Source of the DNA: Lentisphaerota bacterium
GTDB lineage: Bacteria > Verrucomicrobiota > Kiritimatiellia > JAAZAB01
DNA: 16,622 bases
Direction of reading: 5' to 3'
Assembly (NCBI GenBank): GCA_016199105.1
Contig: JACQHI010000121.1
Span: forward strand, 1-16,622
Below the pieces are notes generated by a model, which saw nothing but the letters and a program-made list of their open reading frames with translations, was not told where the DNA came from and did no database searches. Positions 7,526 to 14,501 of the stretch are shown in pieces; positions within the stretch are counted from its first letter, which is position 1; every line of letters starts with the position of its first letter. The position numbers were made by a program, and so were the translations under genes.

Positions 7526-9351
7526 CAGCCGCCATCCTGCAAGTCCGGGAGCGCAAAAATGCCGCTCATCAATTTCTGGAGCCGCGGGCCCACGGAAATC
7601 CCGCCGGACACGGCCTCATCCATCATCATCACCGCCACCACACGCGGCTCGTAAAAAGGCGCAAAAACCACCATCCAGCCGTGCTGGCGATGTTCCCCCT
7701 TCAATCCGTATTCCGCCGTCCCCGTTTTCCCGGCCATCAGGACGCCGGGAACGAGCGCCCGCGCGCCGGTGCCCGACGGCGAATGAATCACCGCCCGCAT
7801 CCCCTCGCGCACCCGATCCAAGGCGCTGGAATCCAGGTTCAAGCGATTTGCCGGCTCCGGCGGAACCTCGCGAAAGGCCGCTTCGCCGGGTTCCCGCACC
7901 CCCAGCACCAGACGCGGACGAACCGCCAGGCCGCCATTCGCAATGACGGCCGTCGCCACGGCCATTTGCAAAGGAGTCACCAGAAGCGCCCCCTGCCCGA
8001 TGGAGAGATTGCAGGTATCCCCATCCCACCAACCTTCCCTGTATTTCTTCTGCTTCCAAGCCGGATCGGGAAGCAGGCCGGCCGATTCATGATCCAGTTC
8101 GATGCCTGTTTTTCGCCCCACCCCGGCGCCGGACGCCCATGCGACAATATTCTCAACCCCGCACTGCAACCCCAGTTGACAGAAAAAGACATTGCACGAC
8201 ACCTCCAGGGCGCGAACCAAATCCACCCGCCCGTGCGCCACACTTTGATGACACCGGAACTGATGTCCCCCGAGGTTGAAATACCCCGGGCACAGAAACG
8301 CGACATGCGAATCCGCCTTTCCGCTCTGCAAGGCGGCCAATGCCACGAACGGCTTGAAGGTGCTTCCCGGAGCGTAGGCGCCATCCACCGCCCGATTCAA
8401 GAGGGGGAGCCGCGGGTCCTGCCGCAGCGCATTCCAGAGCCCGGCCGGAATGGCCGGAGAAAAGGCATTGGGATCGAAAGCCGGCGAACTGCACAACGCC
8501 AGCACATCGCCATTGCGGGGATCCATGACAACCACCGCCCCCGCGGTGTCCGCGATGAGGGTTTCCGCGAGCCGTTGGATGCGCACATCCACGGCCAACC
8601 GGAGATCGCCGCCCCGCCGGGCTTCGCGAACACTGAGATCGTCAAAGCGGTATCCCGAAACATCCACGCGAACCAGGCGTCCGCCCGCCTTGCCGGCCAA
8701 CCGATCGTTGTATTTTTTTTCCAGCCCTCCCCGTCCTTCCATGTCCGGAAGATAGTAATTGTAACGAGCTTCTTCGTCCTCTTCCGTATCGGGCGCGTCC
8801 GCGCGTCCGATAGTGCCCAGCAGGTGGGCCGCCAACGCCCCCTGCGGATACGCGCGCCTGGCTTCCACCAGGATGTCCACGCCGGGGAGCGGCTCGGAAG
8901 ATTCCGCCAGCCGCGCCATCGCGGGCTCGCCGACGTTCCGCCACGCCACCAGCGGAAGCGGCTTTCGCTTGACCAGGTGCGTTTCGATCTGGCTCCGGGC
9001 AAGCTGAGGCTCCAGGCCGGTCAAAGCGGCCATGCGCGCGATCAACTCGCAGGCCCGATCCACCACTTTCCCGCGCGGCCCGGCCTGCCGGAGTTCTTCC
9101 AGATAAATGGCGATCCCATAACACGGCTGATTTTCGGCCAGCCGCTCCCCGTTCCGGTCCATGATCGTGCCCCGCTGGGCCGGCACACGGATGCGGCGCA
9201 CACTCTGCTGTTCATGCGAACTCTGATATTGCCAGCCCCGCCCGATCTGCATCCGCCACAGGACAAAAAGCAGAAAACCCAGGGCCAGCATCATGCAGAC
9301 GGCCACGCCGCTCACGCGCTGGAGTTCCTGTTCGACCGATATCGTCCTCAT
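7525..9351 (-). CDS. mrdA: Penicillin-binding protein 2 (peptidoglycan transpeptidase)
   Basis: The DD-transpeptidase of cell elongation, partner of RodA, anchored in the inner membrane with a periplasmic catalytic domain. 608 residues: membrane anchor at about 14-33, dimerisation/pedestal domain from VPAQRGTIMDRNGE (57-69), catalytic domain from about 250. Active-site motifs are all present: S330TFK, S385CN and K542TGTAE. Cysteines 354, 367 and 386 plus H373 cluster between and at these motifs and could form a zinc site as reported for some PBP2 homologues. The ATG at 9351 overlaps the mreD stop as ATGA; the frame stays open to 10092 but that extension would cover mreD and has no meaning. 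The gene should be co-translated with mreD and rodA. Confidence 0.96.
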   Translation of the reverse strand: MRTISVEQELQRVSGVAVCMMLALGFLLFVLWRMQIGRGWQYQSSHEQQSVRRIRVPAQRGTIMDRNGERLAENQPCYGIAIYLEELRQAGPRGKVVDRACELIARMAALTGLEPQLARSQIETHLVKRKPLPLVAWRNVGEPAMARLAESSEPLPGVDILVEARRAYPQGALAAHLLGTIGRADAPDTEEDEEARYNYYLPDMEGRGGLEKKYNDRLAGKAGGRLVRVDVSGYRFDDLSVREARRGGDLRLAVDVRIQRLAETLIADTAGAVVVMDPRNGDVLALCSSPAFDPNAFSPAIPAGLWNALRQDPRLPLLNRAVDGAYAPGSTFKPFVALAALQSGKADSHVAFLCPGYFNLGGHQFRCHQSVAHGRVDLVRALEVSCNVFFCQLGLQCGVENIVAWASGAGVGRKTGIELDHESAGLLPDPAWKQKKYREGWWDGDTCNLSIGQGALLVTPLQMAVATAVIANGGLAVRPRLVLGVREPGEAAFREVPPEPANRLNLDSSALDRVREGMRAVIHSPSGTGARALVPGVLMAGKTGTAEYGLKGEHRQHGWMVVFAPFYEPRVVAVMMMDEAVSGGISVGPRLQKLMSGIFALPDLQDGG

Positions 9352-9866
9352 AATCCGCTTTCCTCCTCCCCGGTCCGGTTGCCCGCCAAACGGTCCAACC
9401 GTTCCACGAAAGGCAGCAGCACCGGCAATGCCAGCATGCCCAGCACGCCCGTGCCCAGAACTTTCAGACTCACCCGGGCGCCGGAAAGACCCGCCACGCT
9501 GTCGCTGAACGAACACAACACTCCATAGAGAATCAGCGTGATGCCGGCATTGACGACCGCGCCCAGGATCATTCGCGTCGGCCATCGGCCCCCGAAGAGG
9601 ATGCCGCGAAACCGCCAGACTCCGCTGCCCATGATCCCATAGGCCAGCGACGACGCCCCCAGCGGCAGGCCGACCATGCCGTCCAACACAAGGCCTCCGA
9701 CGATCGCCACGGCCAGCATCAGCCCCCACGATCGCCCCAGCGCGTAATACACGACCAGTCCGGACACCAGCGGAAGCTTGGCGTAGGCCAGCCATTTCCA
9801 CGCCGGCAAAACGGTTTCCAGAAACACGGTGATGCAAAGCGCAAACGCGATCACCACGACATTCAT
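9348..9866 (-). CDS. mreD: Rod shape-determining protein MreD
   Basis: A small inner-membrane component of the elongasome that binds MreC. The 172-residue protein is almost entirely hydrophobic, with five to six membrane segments (about 3-20, 30-45, 48-75, 97-118, 130-152). It has a typical MreD length and sits between mreC and mrdA, which is the main evidence because MreD sequences diverge strongly. The start overlaps the mreC stop and the stop overlaps the mrdA start, each as ATGA. Confidence 0.9.
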   Translation of the reverse strand: MNVVVIAFALCITVFLETVLPAWKWLAYAKLPLVSGLVVYYALGRSWGLMLAVAIVGGLVLDGMVGLPLGASSLAYGIMGSGVWRFRGILFGGRWPTRMILGAVVNAGITLILYGVLCSFSDSVAGLSGARVSLKVLGTGVLGMLALPVLLPFVERLDRLAGNRTGEEESGL

Positions 9867-10765
9867 GGACGTTGCCCTCCCGGAGCGGGGGCCTGTCCGT
9901 CGGTTGACGGCTCCGTCTCCGCCTTGGCACGGTCCGTGACGACAAAGACAAAACGCAAGGTCCGGAGATCCGCGGCCGGTTCGAGCGTCGCCGATTGATA
10001 CAAGCCGGACCGGTCCATTTCAACCGCGCGGATATGGCCGATGGGCAGACCCCGTGGATATACGTCGCCCCACCCGGAGGTCGCCACCTCATCGCCCGGC
10101 CGGCACTCCGCGTTTTTATCGATAAAGGTCATCAGGCAAAGCGGCGACCCCACGATCGGGGCGCCCTGCCCCCGCAGAATGCCGAAGCTGCGAGTGCGAG
10201 GAAGAGTCGCGGAAATTCTCGACGCCGGATCCGTCAGCAGAAGCACATCGCTCGTATACCGGGACACGTCCACCGTCTTGCCCAGAACGCCATCGCCGAC
10301 GACGACGGGCATATCCCGCTCGATGCCGTCGCGCGAGCCCTTGTTGATGCGAATAAGCCGCCACCAGCCATTGACATCGCGGCTGATGACTTCAGCCGCC
10401 ACCCAACGACGCGAAAAGGGCGCCGGCAGATTCAGCGACGCCCGCAACGCCCGATTTTCCTCTTCGAGGGGTTGAAGGCGCAACAAGTCGGCCTTGAGCC
10501 GATCGCGCTCCTGCTCCAGGCGAAGCATGTCCTCGCGCCAATCGCCCGCGCCGGAAAACGACAGGGCGACCGCCGCCTGGCTCCTGGCCAGGCCGGTCAT
10601 GAGCGGGGCAAAGGCGTCTCGCAAGGCGCCGGTGAGCGGCCGGGTTGCCCGGGAAGGCAGATGAATCAGAACGGCGAAAACAATCGCCAGTCCGAAACCG
10701 ATGAACAACGTTTTTCTCAAATCCAATGCGTCTCCCTGTTCATGGCGCTCCGGAGCGCCATTCAC
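9863..10765 (-). CDS. mreC: Rod shape-determining protein MreC
   Basis: MreC is a bitopic inner-membrane protein whose periplasmic part forms tubes or filaments and activates PBP2. In the longest form (300 residues from GTG at 10765) there is a membrane helix at about 20-36, a coiled coil at about 76-111 (LEQERDRLKADLLRL), then the double beta-barrel core from about 120, including INKGSRDGI and the GDEVATSGWGDVYPRGLPIG loop typical of the family. The start is uncertain. GTG at 10765 has GGAGG only four bases away, inside a small hairpin, and the first codons run through a 20-bp palindrome. TTG at 10726 has GGGAG five bases upstream and gives MDLRKTLFIG, a more usual N-terminus. It is separated from mreB by about 247 bases of repeats, yet overlaps mreD. 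Confidence 0.92.
   Translation of the reverse strand: MNGAPERHEQGDALDLRKTLFIGFGLAIVFAVLIHLPSRATRPLTGALRDAFAPLMTGLARSQAAVALSFSGAGDWREDMLRLEQERDRLKADLLRLQPLEEENRALRASLNLPAPFSRRWVAAEVISRDVNGWWRLIRINKGSRDGIERDMPVVVGDGVLGKTVDVSRYTSDVLLLTDPASRISATLPRTRSFGILRGQGAPIVGSPLCLMTFIDKNAECRPGDEVATSGWGDVYPRGLPIGHIRAVEMDRSGLYQSATLEPAADLRTLRFVFVVTDRAKAETEPSTDGQAPAPGGQRP
10742..10761. repeat. Perfect 20-bp palindrome at the 5' end of mreC
   Basis: ATGGCGCTCCGGAGCGCCAT equals its own reverse complement; as RNA it folds into an 8-bp stem with a CCGG loop. Directly beside it, CCCGG (10765-10769) and CCGGG (10773-10777) make another small stem that holds the GTG start and its GGAGG. The hairpins could limit initiation at GTG and favour the TTG at 10726, or may simply be the edge of the repeat cluster upstream. 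Confidence 0.7.
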
Positions 10766-10812
10766 CCGGCCTCCGGGCAGCCATTCGCATTATGACACCG
10801 TTCAACACCTGA

Positions 10813-10865
10813 GTCAGCCAGCCGCCTTCGCTTCGAAGCTACGGCGGGCCAAGGGAATGGCTGAC
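10813..10865. repeat. Nested stem-loop inside the mreB-mreC spacer
   Basis: The outer arms GTCAGCCA (10813-10820) and TGGCTGAC (10858-10865) pair perfectly. Inside, CCGCC (10822-10826) pairs with GGCGG (10843-10847) around the self-complementary GCTTCGAAGC (10830-10839), with a symmetric 3x3 internal loop. The design is that of repetitive extragenic palindromes. Confidence 0.65.
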
Positions 10866-10878
10866 TTACTACCAGTAA

Positions 10879-10898
10879 GACAGGCATTCTTGCCTGTC
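10879..10898. repeat. Perfect 8-bp stem-loop with TTCT loop
   Basis: GACAGGCA at 10879-10886 pairs exactly with TGCCTGTC at 10891-10898. It follows the nested stem-loop by 13 bases and belongs to the same repeat island. There is no T-run on either side, so an intrinsic terminator is unlikely. Confidence 0.65.
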
Positions 10899-10931
10899 AT
10901 CCCGTAACGTTGGCGGCTATAATGCGAATTG

Positions 10932-10946
10932 CCGGCCCAAGGCCGG
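10932..10946. repeat. GC-rich 6-bp stem-loop after mreB
   Basis: CCGGCC (10932-10937) pairs with GGCCGG (10941-10946) around a three-base loop. On the minus strand it lies 66 bases after the mreB stop and is followed by CAATTCG, not a T-run. It could still stabilise the mreB transcript end, or slow polymerase before mreC. It lies just outside the 11-bp inverted repeat. Confidence 0.5.
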
Positions 10947-11012
10947 AAAGACGATGAGGGAAACGGATCGGACGCGACGCCTTACAGCGCCGGAATGATG
11001 GGTGAAAGCGCC

Positions 11013-12038
11013 TTAATGGCGATCGGAACCGGCCACTTTGCGCAGGTATTTGAGTTCCTGCAGAACCATGCCGGTCCCTTCAGCCACGGCGCTCAGCGGA
11101 TCGTCCGCCACGTGTACGGGCAAACCGGTCTGTTCCGCGAGGAGCTTGTCGATGCCTCTGAGCAAAGCCCCCCCTCCGGCCAGCACGATACCCCGATCCA
11201 CGAGATCGGCGGATAATTCCGGCGGACAGCGCTCCAAGGTAAAGCGAACCGCCTCGACAATCGTCGAGACCGGTTCCTGAAGCGCCTCGCGGACTTCCTC
11301 CGACGTCAGCGTCATGGTTTTCGGCAAACCGGCCACAAGATCGCGCCCCTTCACTTCCATGCTGGTTTCCTGCTCCAGGGGATAGGCGGATCCGATGCTG
11401 ATTTTGACCTGTTCTGCCGTTCTTTCACCGATCATTAAATTATAGACCCGTTTCATGTACTGGATGATGGCCGCATCCATTTCATCGCCGGCTACACGCC
11501 TGCTGTTGCTAAATACGATACCGGCCAGCGAAATGATGGCCACTTCCGTTGTGCCCCCGCCAATATCCACGATCATATTTCCAGCGGGCTCATGCACCGG
11601 AAGACCGACCCCAATCGCCGCCGCCATCGGTTCCTCGATTAAATATACCTCCCGTGCGCCCGCATGCGTGGCGGAATCCTTGACCGCCCGCTTTTCCACC
11701 TCGGTAATGCCGCTGGGCACCGAAATGACAATCCGCGGGCGAACCACCATGCGGTTCGTATGCACTTTTCCGATAAAATACCTCAACATCGCTTCCGTGA
11801 TCTCGAAATCCGCTATAACCCCATCCTTCATCGGCCTGATCGCCGTGATATTCCCCGGGGTCCTCCCCAGCATGCGCTTGGCTTCCTCCCCCACCGCCAG
11901 CACCCGGCTGGTGCCGCTCACAATGGCCACCACGGAGGGTTCGCGCAGGACGATTCCCCGGTCTTTGACATAAACCAGGCTGTTGGCCGTGCCCAAATCG
12001 ATCCCTATATCCAGCGAGAAAAAATCAAACAAACCCAT
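11013..12038 (-). CDS. mreB: Rod shape-determining protein MreB (actin-like filament protein)
   Basis: A bacterial actin that polymerises on the inner face of the cytoplasmic membrane and directs lateral wall synthesis. At 341 residues it is of family length. It shows the N-terminal amphipathic MGLFDFFS membrane anchor, phosphate-1 loop DIGIDLGTANSLVYV (10-24), the catalytic/connect region with IEEPMAAAIGVGLPV (134-148), phosphate-2 loop IVDIGGGTTEVA (156-167) and the adenosine motif GIVLAGGGALLRG (about 290-302). The ATG has only a weak AAGG eight bases upstream. It is the first gene of the minus-strand cluster and is followed by the repeat-rich spacer before mreC. Confidence 0.97.
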   Translation of the reverse strand: MGLFDFFSLDIGIDLGTANSLVYVKDRGIVLREPSVVAIVSGTSRVLAVGEEAKRMLGRTPGNITAIRPMKDGVIADFEITEAMLRYFIGKVHTNRMVVRPRIVISVPSGITEVEKRAVKDSATHAGAREVYLIEEPMAAAIGVGLPVHEPAGNMIVDIGGGTTEVAIISLAGIVFSNSRRVAGDEMDAAIIQYMKRVYNLMIGERTAEQVKISIGSAYPLEQETSMEVKGRDLVAGLPKTMTLTSEEVREALQEPVSTIVEAVRFTLERCPPELSADLVDRGIVLAGGGALLRGIDKLLAEQTGLPVHVADDPLSAVAEGTGMVLQELKYLRKVAGSDRH

Positions 12039-12069
12039 AAAAAAGCCTTTTAATTAACAGCAATAATGG

Positions 12070-12101
12070 ATAATACTTGCCCAACTTTTATCTTTCGTCA
12101 A
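12070..12101 (-). promoter_or_regulatory. Weak candidate sigma-70 promoter for mreB
   Basis: On the minus strand TTGACG (12096-12101) and TATTAT (12070-12075) resemble -35 and -10 boxes and lie in the AT-rich part of the 138-base divergent spacer, about 32 bases before the mreB ATG. The 20-base spacing is too long for a good promoter, so only one of the boxes may be real. No convincing promoter is visible for the plus-strand kinase in the same spacer. Confidence 0.25.
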
Positions 12102-12176
12102 GTCATAAAAGGTACGCCGTTGTTTTTCGCTTAAAACGGAAACGAATGCAACACCAATCTTTGCGCACGCTCACGC

Positions 12177-13286
12177 ATGCATCACGACAAACAGACTCTT
12201 CGAAAAATCAGCTCCCAATTCCGAATACCCGGCCGGTTTCTCGACGCAGCGCCTTATGGAACAGGCCATATTAACGATACTTACGCCACCCGATGGCTCG
12301 CGGATGGCCATGAGGAGCTCTTTATCGTTCAACGGATCAACCCCAACGTCTTTAAGCAGCCTGAATGGCTCATGGAGAATATCGAACGCGTGACACGGCA
12401 TCTCCAGCAAAAACTGGCCCAACTGCCCGGCGCCGATCCGTCCCGGGAAGCGTTGACGGTCATTCCCACGCATCAGGGAACCTCTTCTTTCCGCGATGAA
12501 TCGGGCCATTATTGGCGGACCTATGTTTTTATCCGGCAATCAAGGAGTTACGACACGTGCATCAACCTTAATCACGCGTATGAATCGGCCCGGATGTTCG
12601 GACGTTTTCAGCTTTTGTTGACGGATCTTCCCGGCCCACGCCTTCATGATACCATTCCCCATTTTCACCATACCGGCAGGCGCTTGGCGGCCTTGGAACA
12701 GGCGATTCAAAATGACCCGATGAATCGGGCAGCCACCAGCCAAAAGGAAATCGCCTTCTCTTTGGCCCGTCGTTCCATCGGCGACGTCATTACCCGCCTC
12801 TTGGAGTCGGGAAGCATGCCGGAACGCATCACCCACAACGACACCAAAATCAATAATGTCATGATCGATGAAACCAGCGGCAACGGAGTCTGCGTGATCG
12901 ATTTGGATACCGTCATGCCCGGAAGCGTACTGTACGATTTTGGGGACATGGTCCGCTCGACAACGCGCACGGCCGTCGAGGACGAGCAGGATTTGAACAA
13001 GGTGACCATGGATATTTCGATTTTCGACGCGCTGGCGCGCGGCTACCTCGATACCGCCGGAGCCTTCCTGCATCCCGTGGAGCGGGAACATCTTGCGTTT
13101 TCAGGCATTCTGATCACCTTTAACATCGGCATCCGGTTTTTAACGGACTACCTCATGGGAGATGTCTATTTCAAGGTGCACCGGCCCGGCCATAATCTCG
13201 ACCGCGCACGCGTCCAGTTCGCCATGATCGAACAAATGGAACGACAGGAAAAGGAAATCACCCGCGTGATCGCCCGTTATGCCTGA
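12177..13286 (+). CDS. NahK-like sugar 1-kinase (APH-fold phosphotransferase, probably N-acetylhexosamine 1-kinase)
   Basis: A protein-kinase-like small-molecule phosphotransferase of 369 residues. It shows the nucleotide-loop segment YGTGHINDTY (27-36), IVQRIN with the expected nearby lysine region, the catalytic loop ITHNDTKINNVMID (218-231, D222 catalytic base, N226/N227 metal) and VIDLDTVMPG (240-249, D242/D244). The HNDTK-INN and IDLDTVMPG wording matches N-acetylhexosamine 1-kinases rather than antibiotic phosphotransferases, so I infer ATP-dependent phosphorylation of GlcNAc or GalNAc at C1 in the cytoplasm. It overlaps the next gene by 8 bases and lies two genes before glmM, which supports an amino-sugar role. 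No Shine-Dalgarno precedes the ATG. Substrate is uncertain; a homoserine or choline kinase-like role is less likely. Confidence 0.8.
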   Translation: MHHDKQTLRKISSQFRIPGRFLDAAPYGTGHINDTYATRWLADGHEELFIVQRINPNVFKQPEWLMENIERVTRHLQQKLAQLPGADPSREALTVIPTHQGTSSFRDESGHYWRTYVFIRQSRSYDTCINLNHAYESARMFGRFQLLLTDLPGPRLHDTIPHFHHTGRRLAALEQAIQNDPMNRAATSQKEIAFSLARRSIGDVITRLLESGSMPERITHNDTKINNVMIDETSGNGVCVIDLDTVMPGSVLYDFGDMVRSTTRTAVEDEQDLNKVTMDISIFDALARGYLDTAGAFLHPVEREHLAFSGILITFNIGIRFLTDYLMGDVYFKVHRPGHNLDRARVQFAMIEQMERQEKEITRVIARYA

Positions 13287-14499
13287 AAACAAGGCCATCG
13301 CTCTTTTACTCTCGAAGGGAATCCGCATCCGTCGTCCGGACACGGTGTGGCTGGACGATACCGTTGTGCCCGAACGAATTGCGCCGGGCGTCCTCATTCA
13401 CCCCGGCTGCCGCCTTTCCGGCAAAACTCTCTCGATCGGATCGGGTTGTGTCATCGGCGAAGAAGGCCCTGCCACACTGGACAATTGCCAGTTGGGTCCC
13501 AACGTCAGGCTCGCGAGCGGCACGTTCACGGAAGCCACGTTTCTGGAAGGCGCGTCGCTGGGCGGCAACGCGCATGTCCGCCCCGGCACCCTGCTCGAAG
13601 AGGAGGCCGCCGGCGCCCACTCCGTGGGATTGAAGCAAACGGTGTTATTCCCGTATGTCGTGCTCGGCAGCCTCATCAATTTCTGCGATTGCCTGATGGC
13701 CGGAGGCACAAGTCGCGAGGATCACGGCGAAGTCGGCTCGTCCTACGTTCATTTCAACTTCACCCCGCATCGCGACAAGGCCACCGCTTCCCTGATCGGC
13801 GATGTCCCCCGCGGAGTCATGCTGGATCGGCCGCCCATCTTTCTCGGCGGCCAGGGGGGACTGGTCGGCCCTGCTCGAATCGAATACGGCGTGATTGTTC
13901 CGGCGGGAACCATTATCCGCAAAGACATCCTTCAACCCGGCCTGGCCGCGCCGGAACCGCCGGCCGCCGCGCCGGCCGCGCGCTATCGCCTGGGCGCCTA
14001 TCGGGCCATCCGCCGCATCGTCCTCAACAACCTGATCTACCTGGGCAATATTTGCGCGCTGGACTGTTGGTACCGGCAGGCACGAGCGCTCTTCATGACG
14101 GCCGATCCCTTCCTGCATGCCTGCCACGAAGGCGCCCTGGCCCGGCTGACCGCCATCCGGGAGGAACGATTGCGGCGCCTGGATGAGCTGGCCCTCAAAA
14201 TGCCGCGCTCGCTTGAACTGGCCCGGGACGAGCTCGGCATGGACCGTCTGCCCGCGCAGCCCTACGATCAGCAGAAAACCTTCGCAAAACGCTGGCCCCG
14301 CATGCGGGAACAATGGGTGAATCTCAAGCCGGACGAGCTCAAGCCGCGTCAACGGGAAAGCGTGCTGGCCGAACTGGAACGGCGCCGGCGCGGAACATAT
14401 CGGGATGCGCTGCGGGCGCTCTCGCCCGGAGCGCGGACCGCGGGCGTCCAATGGCTGCAAGCCGTGGTGGACAACTCCGCCGGCCTTTGGAGGGAATGA
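13279..14499 (+). CDS. Left-handed beta-helix protein resembling the GlmU C-terminal (acyltransferase) domain, with an alpha-helical tail
   Basis: 406 residues. From about 30 to 230 the sequence has hexapeptide-repeat rhythm (APGVLIHPGCRLSG, IGSGCVIGEEG, GPNVRLASGTF, GGNAHVRPGTLLEE, YGVIVPAGTIIRKD), which predicts a trimeric left-handed parallel beta-helix. The segment KQTVLFPYVVLGSLINFCDCLMAGG followed by FTPHRDKATASLIGD resembles the acetyltransferase half of GlmU-type enzymes. No N-terminal nucleotidyltransferase motif (LxxGxGTRM) exists, so it is not a complete bifunctional GlmU. Residues about 235-406 are predicted helical and rich in Arg and Leu, with no motif I recognise. Its place between a sugar 1-kinase and glmM suggests action on an amino-sugar 1-phosphate or its nucleotide, either as acyltransferase or as pyrophosphorylase-related protein. 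The fold is fairly sure, the reaction is not. Confidence 0.7.
   Translation: MPENKAIALLLSKGIRIRRPDTVWLDDTVVPERIAPGVLIHPGCRLSGKTLSIGSGCVIGEEGPATLDNCQLGPNVRLASGTFTEATFLEGASLGGNAHVRPGTLLEEEAAGAHSVGLKQTVLFPYVVLGSLINFCDCLMAGGTSREDHGEVGSSYVHFNFTPHRDKATASLIGDVPRGVMLDRPPIFLGGQGGLVGPARIEYGVIVPAGTIIRKDILQPGLAAPEPPAAAPAARYRLGAYRAIRRIVLNNLIYLGNICALDCWYRQARALFMTADPFLHACHEGALARLTAIREERLRRLDELALKMPRSLELARDELGMDRLPAQPYDQQKTFAKRWPRMREQWVNLKPDELKPRQRESVLAELERRRRGTYRDALRALSPGARTAGVQWLQAVVDNSAGLWRE
14489..14494 (+). promoter_or_regulatory. Ribosome binding site deciding the glmM start
   Basis: GGAGGG lies 7 bases before the ATG at 14502 but only one base before the ATG at 14496. This fixes MARLFGTDG as the N-terminus. 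The site lies within the last codons of the upstream gene, so translation is likely coupled. Confidence 0.75.
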
Positions 14500-14501
14500 T
14501 C

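Larger units (their letters stand above)
10783..10929. repeat. Composite palindromic element framed by an 11-bp inverted repeat (REP/MITE-like)
   Basis: ATTCGCATTAT at 10783-10793 is the exact reverse complement of ATAATGCGAAT at 10919-10929. The roughly 125 bases between contain two stem-loops (10813-10865 and 10879-10898). No coding frame or clear target-site duplication is visible. The architecture of short terminal inverted repeats around nested hairpins suggests a non-autonomous element or repeat cluster inserted in the mreB-mreC spacer. Whether other copies exist in the genome cannot be seen here. Confidence 0.55.

Noticed and set aside
7513..9528. A 671-codon plus-strand frame over mrdA, and a 459-codon one over the polymerase (739-2118)
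   Set aside because: The same antisense effect in GC-rich coding DNA; no domain or ribosome site, and the minus-strand proteins are certain.
9352..10092. Upstream extension of the mrdA reading frame to 10092
   Set aside because: It covers all of mreD and part of mreC; the ATG at 9351 overlaps the mreD stop and gives a normal PBP2 N-terminus.
10783..10946. A riboswitch or other structured regulatory RNA between mreB and mreC
   Set aside because: The hairpins are simple perfect palindromes without a recognisable ligand-binding core, and look like repeats rather than an aptamer. Comparative data would be needed to reopen this.
12177..13286. Aminoglycoside resistance phosphotransferase
   Set aside because: It shares the fold, but the HNDTK-INN and IDLDTVMPG wording and the glmM neighbourhood fit a sugar 1-kinase better.
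14313..14501. Upstream extension of the glmM frame
   Set aside because: It lies inside the preceding gene in another frame; GGAGGG and the MARLFGTDGIRG N-terminus fix the start at 14502.
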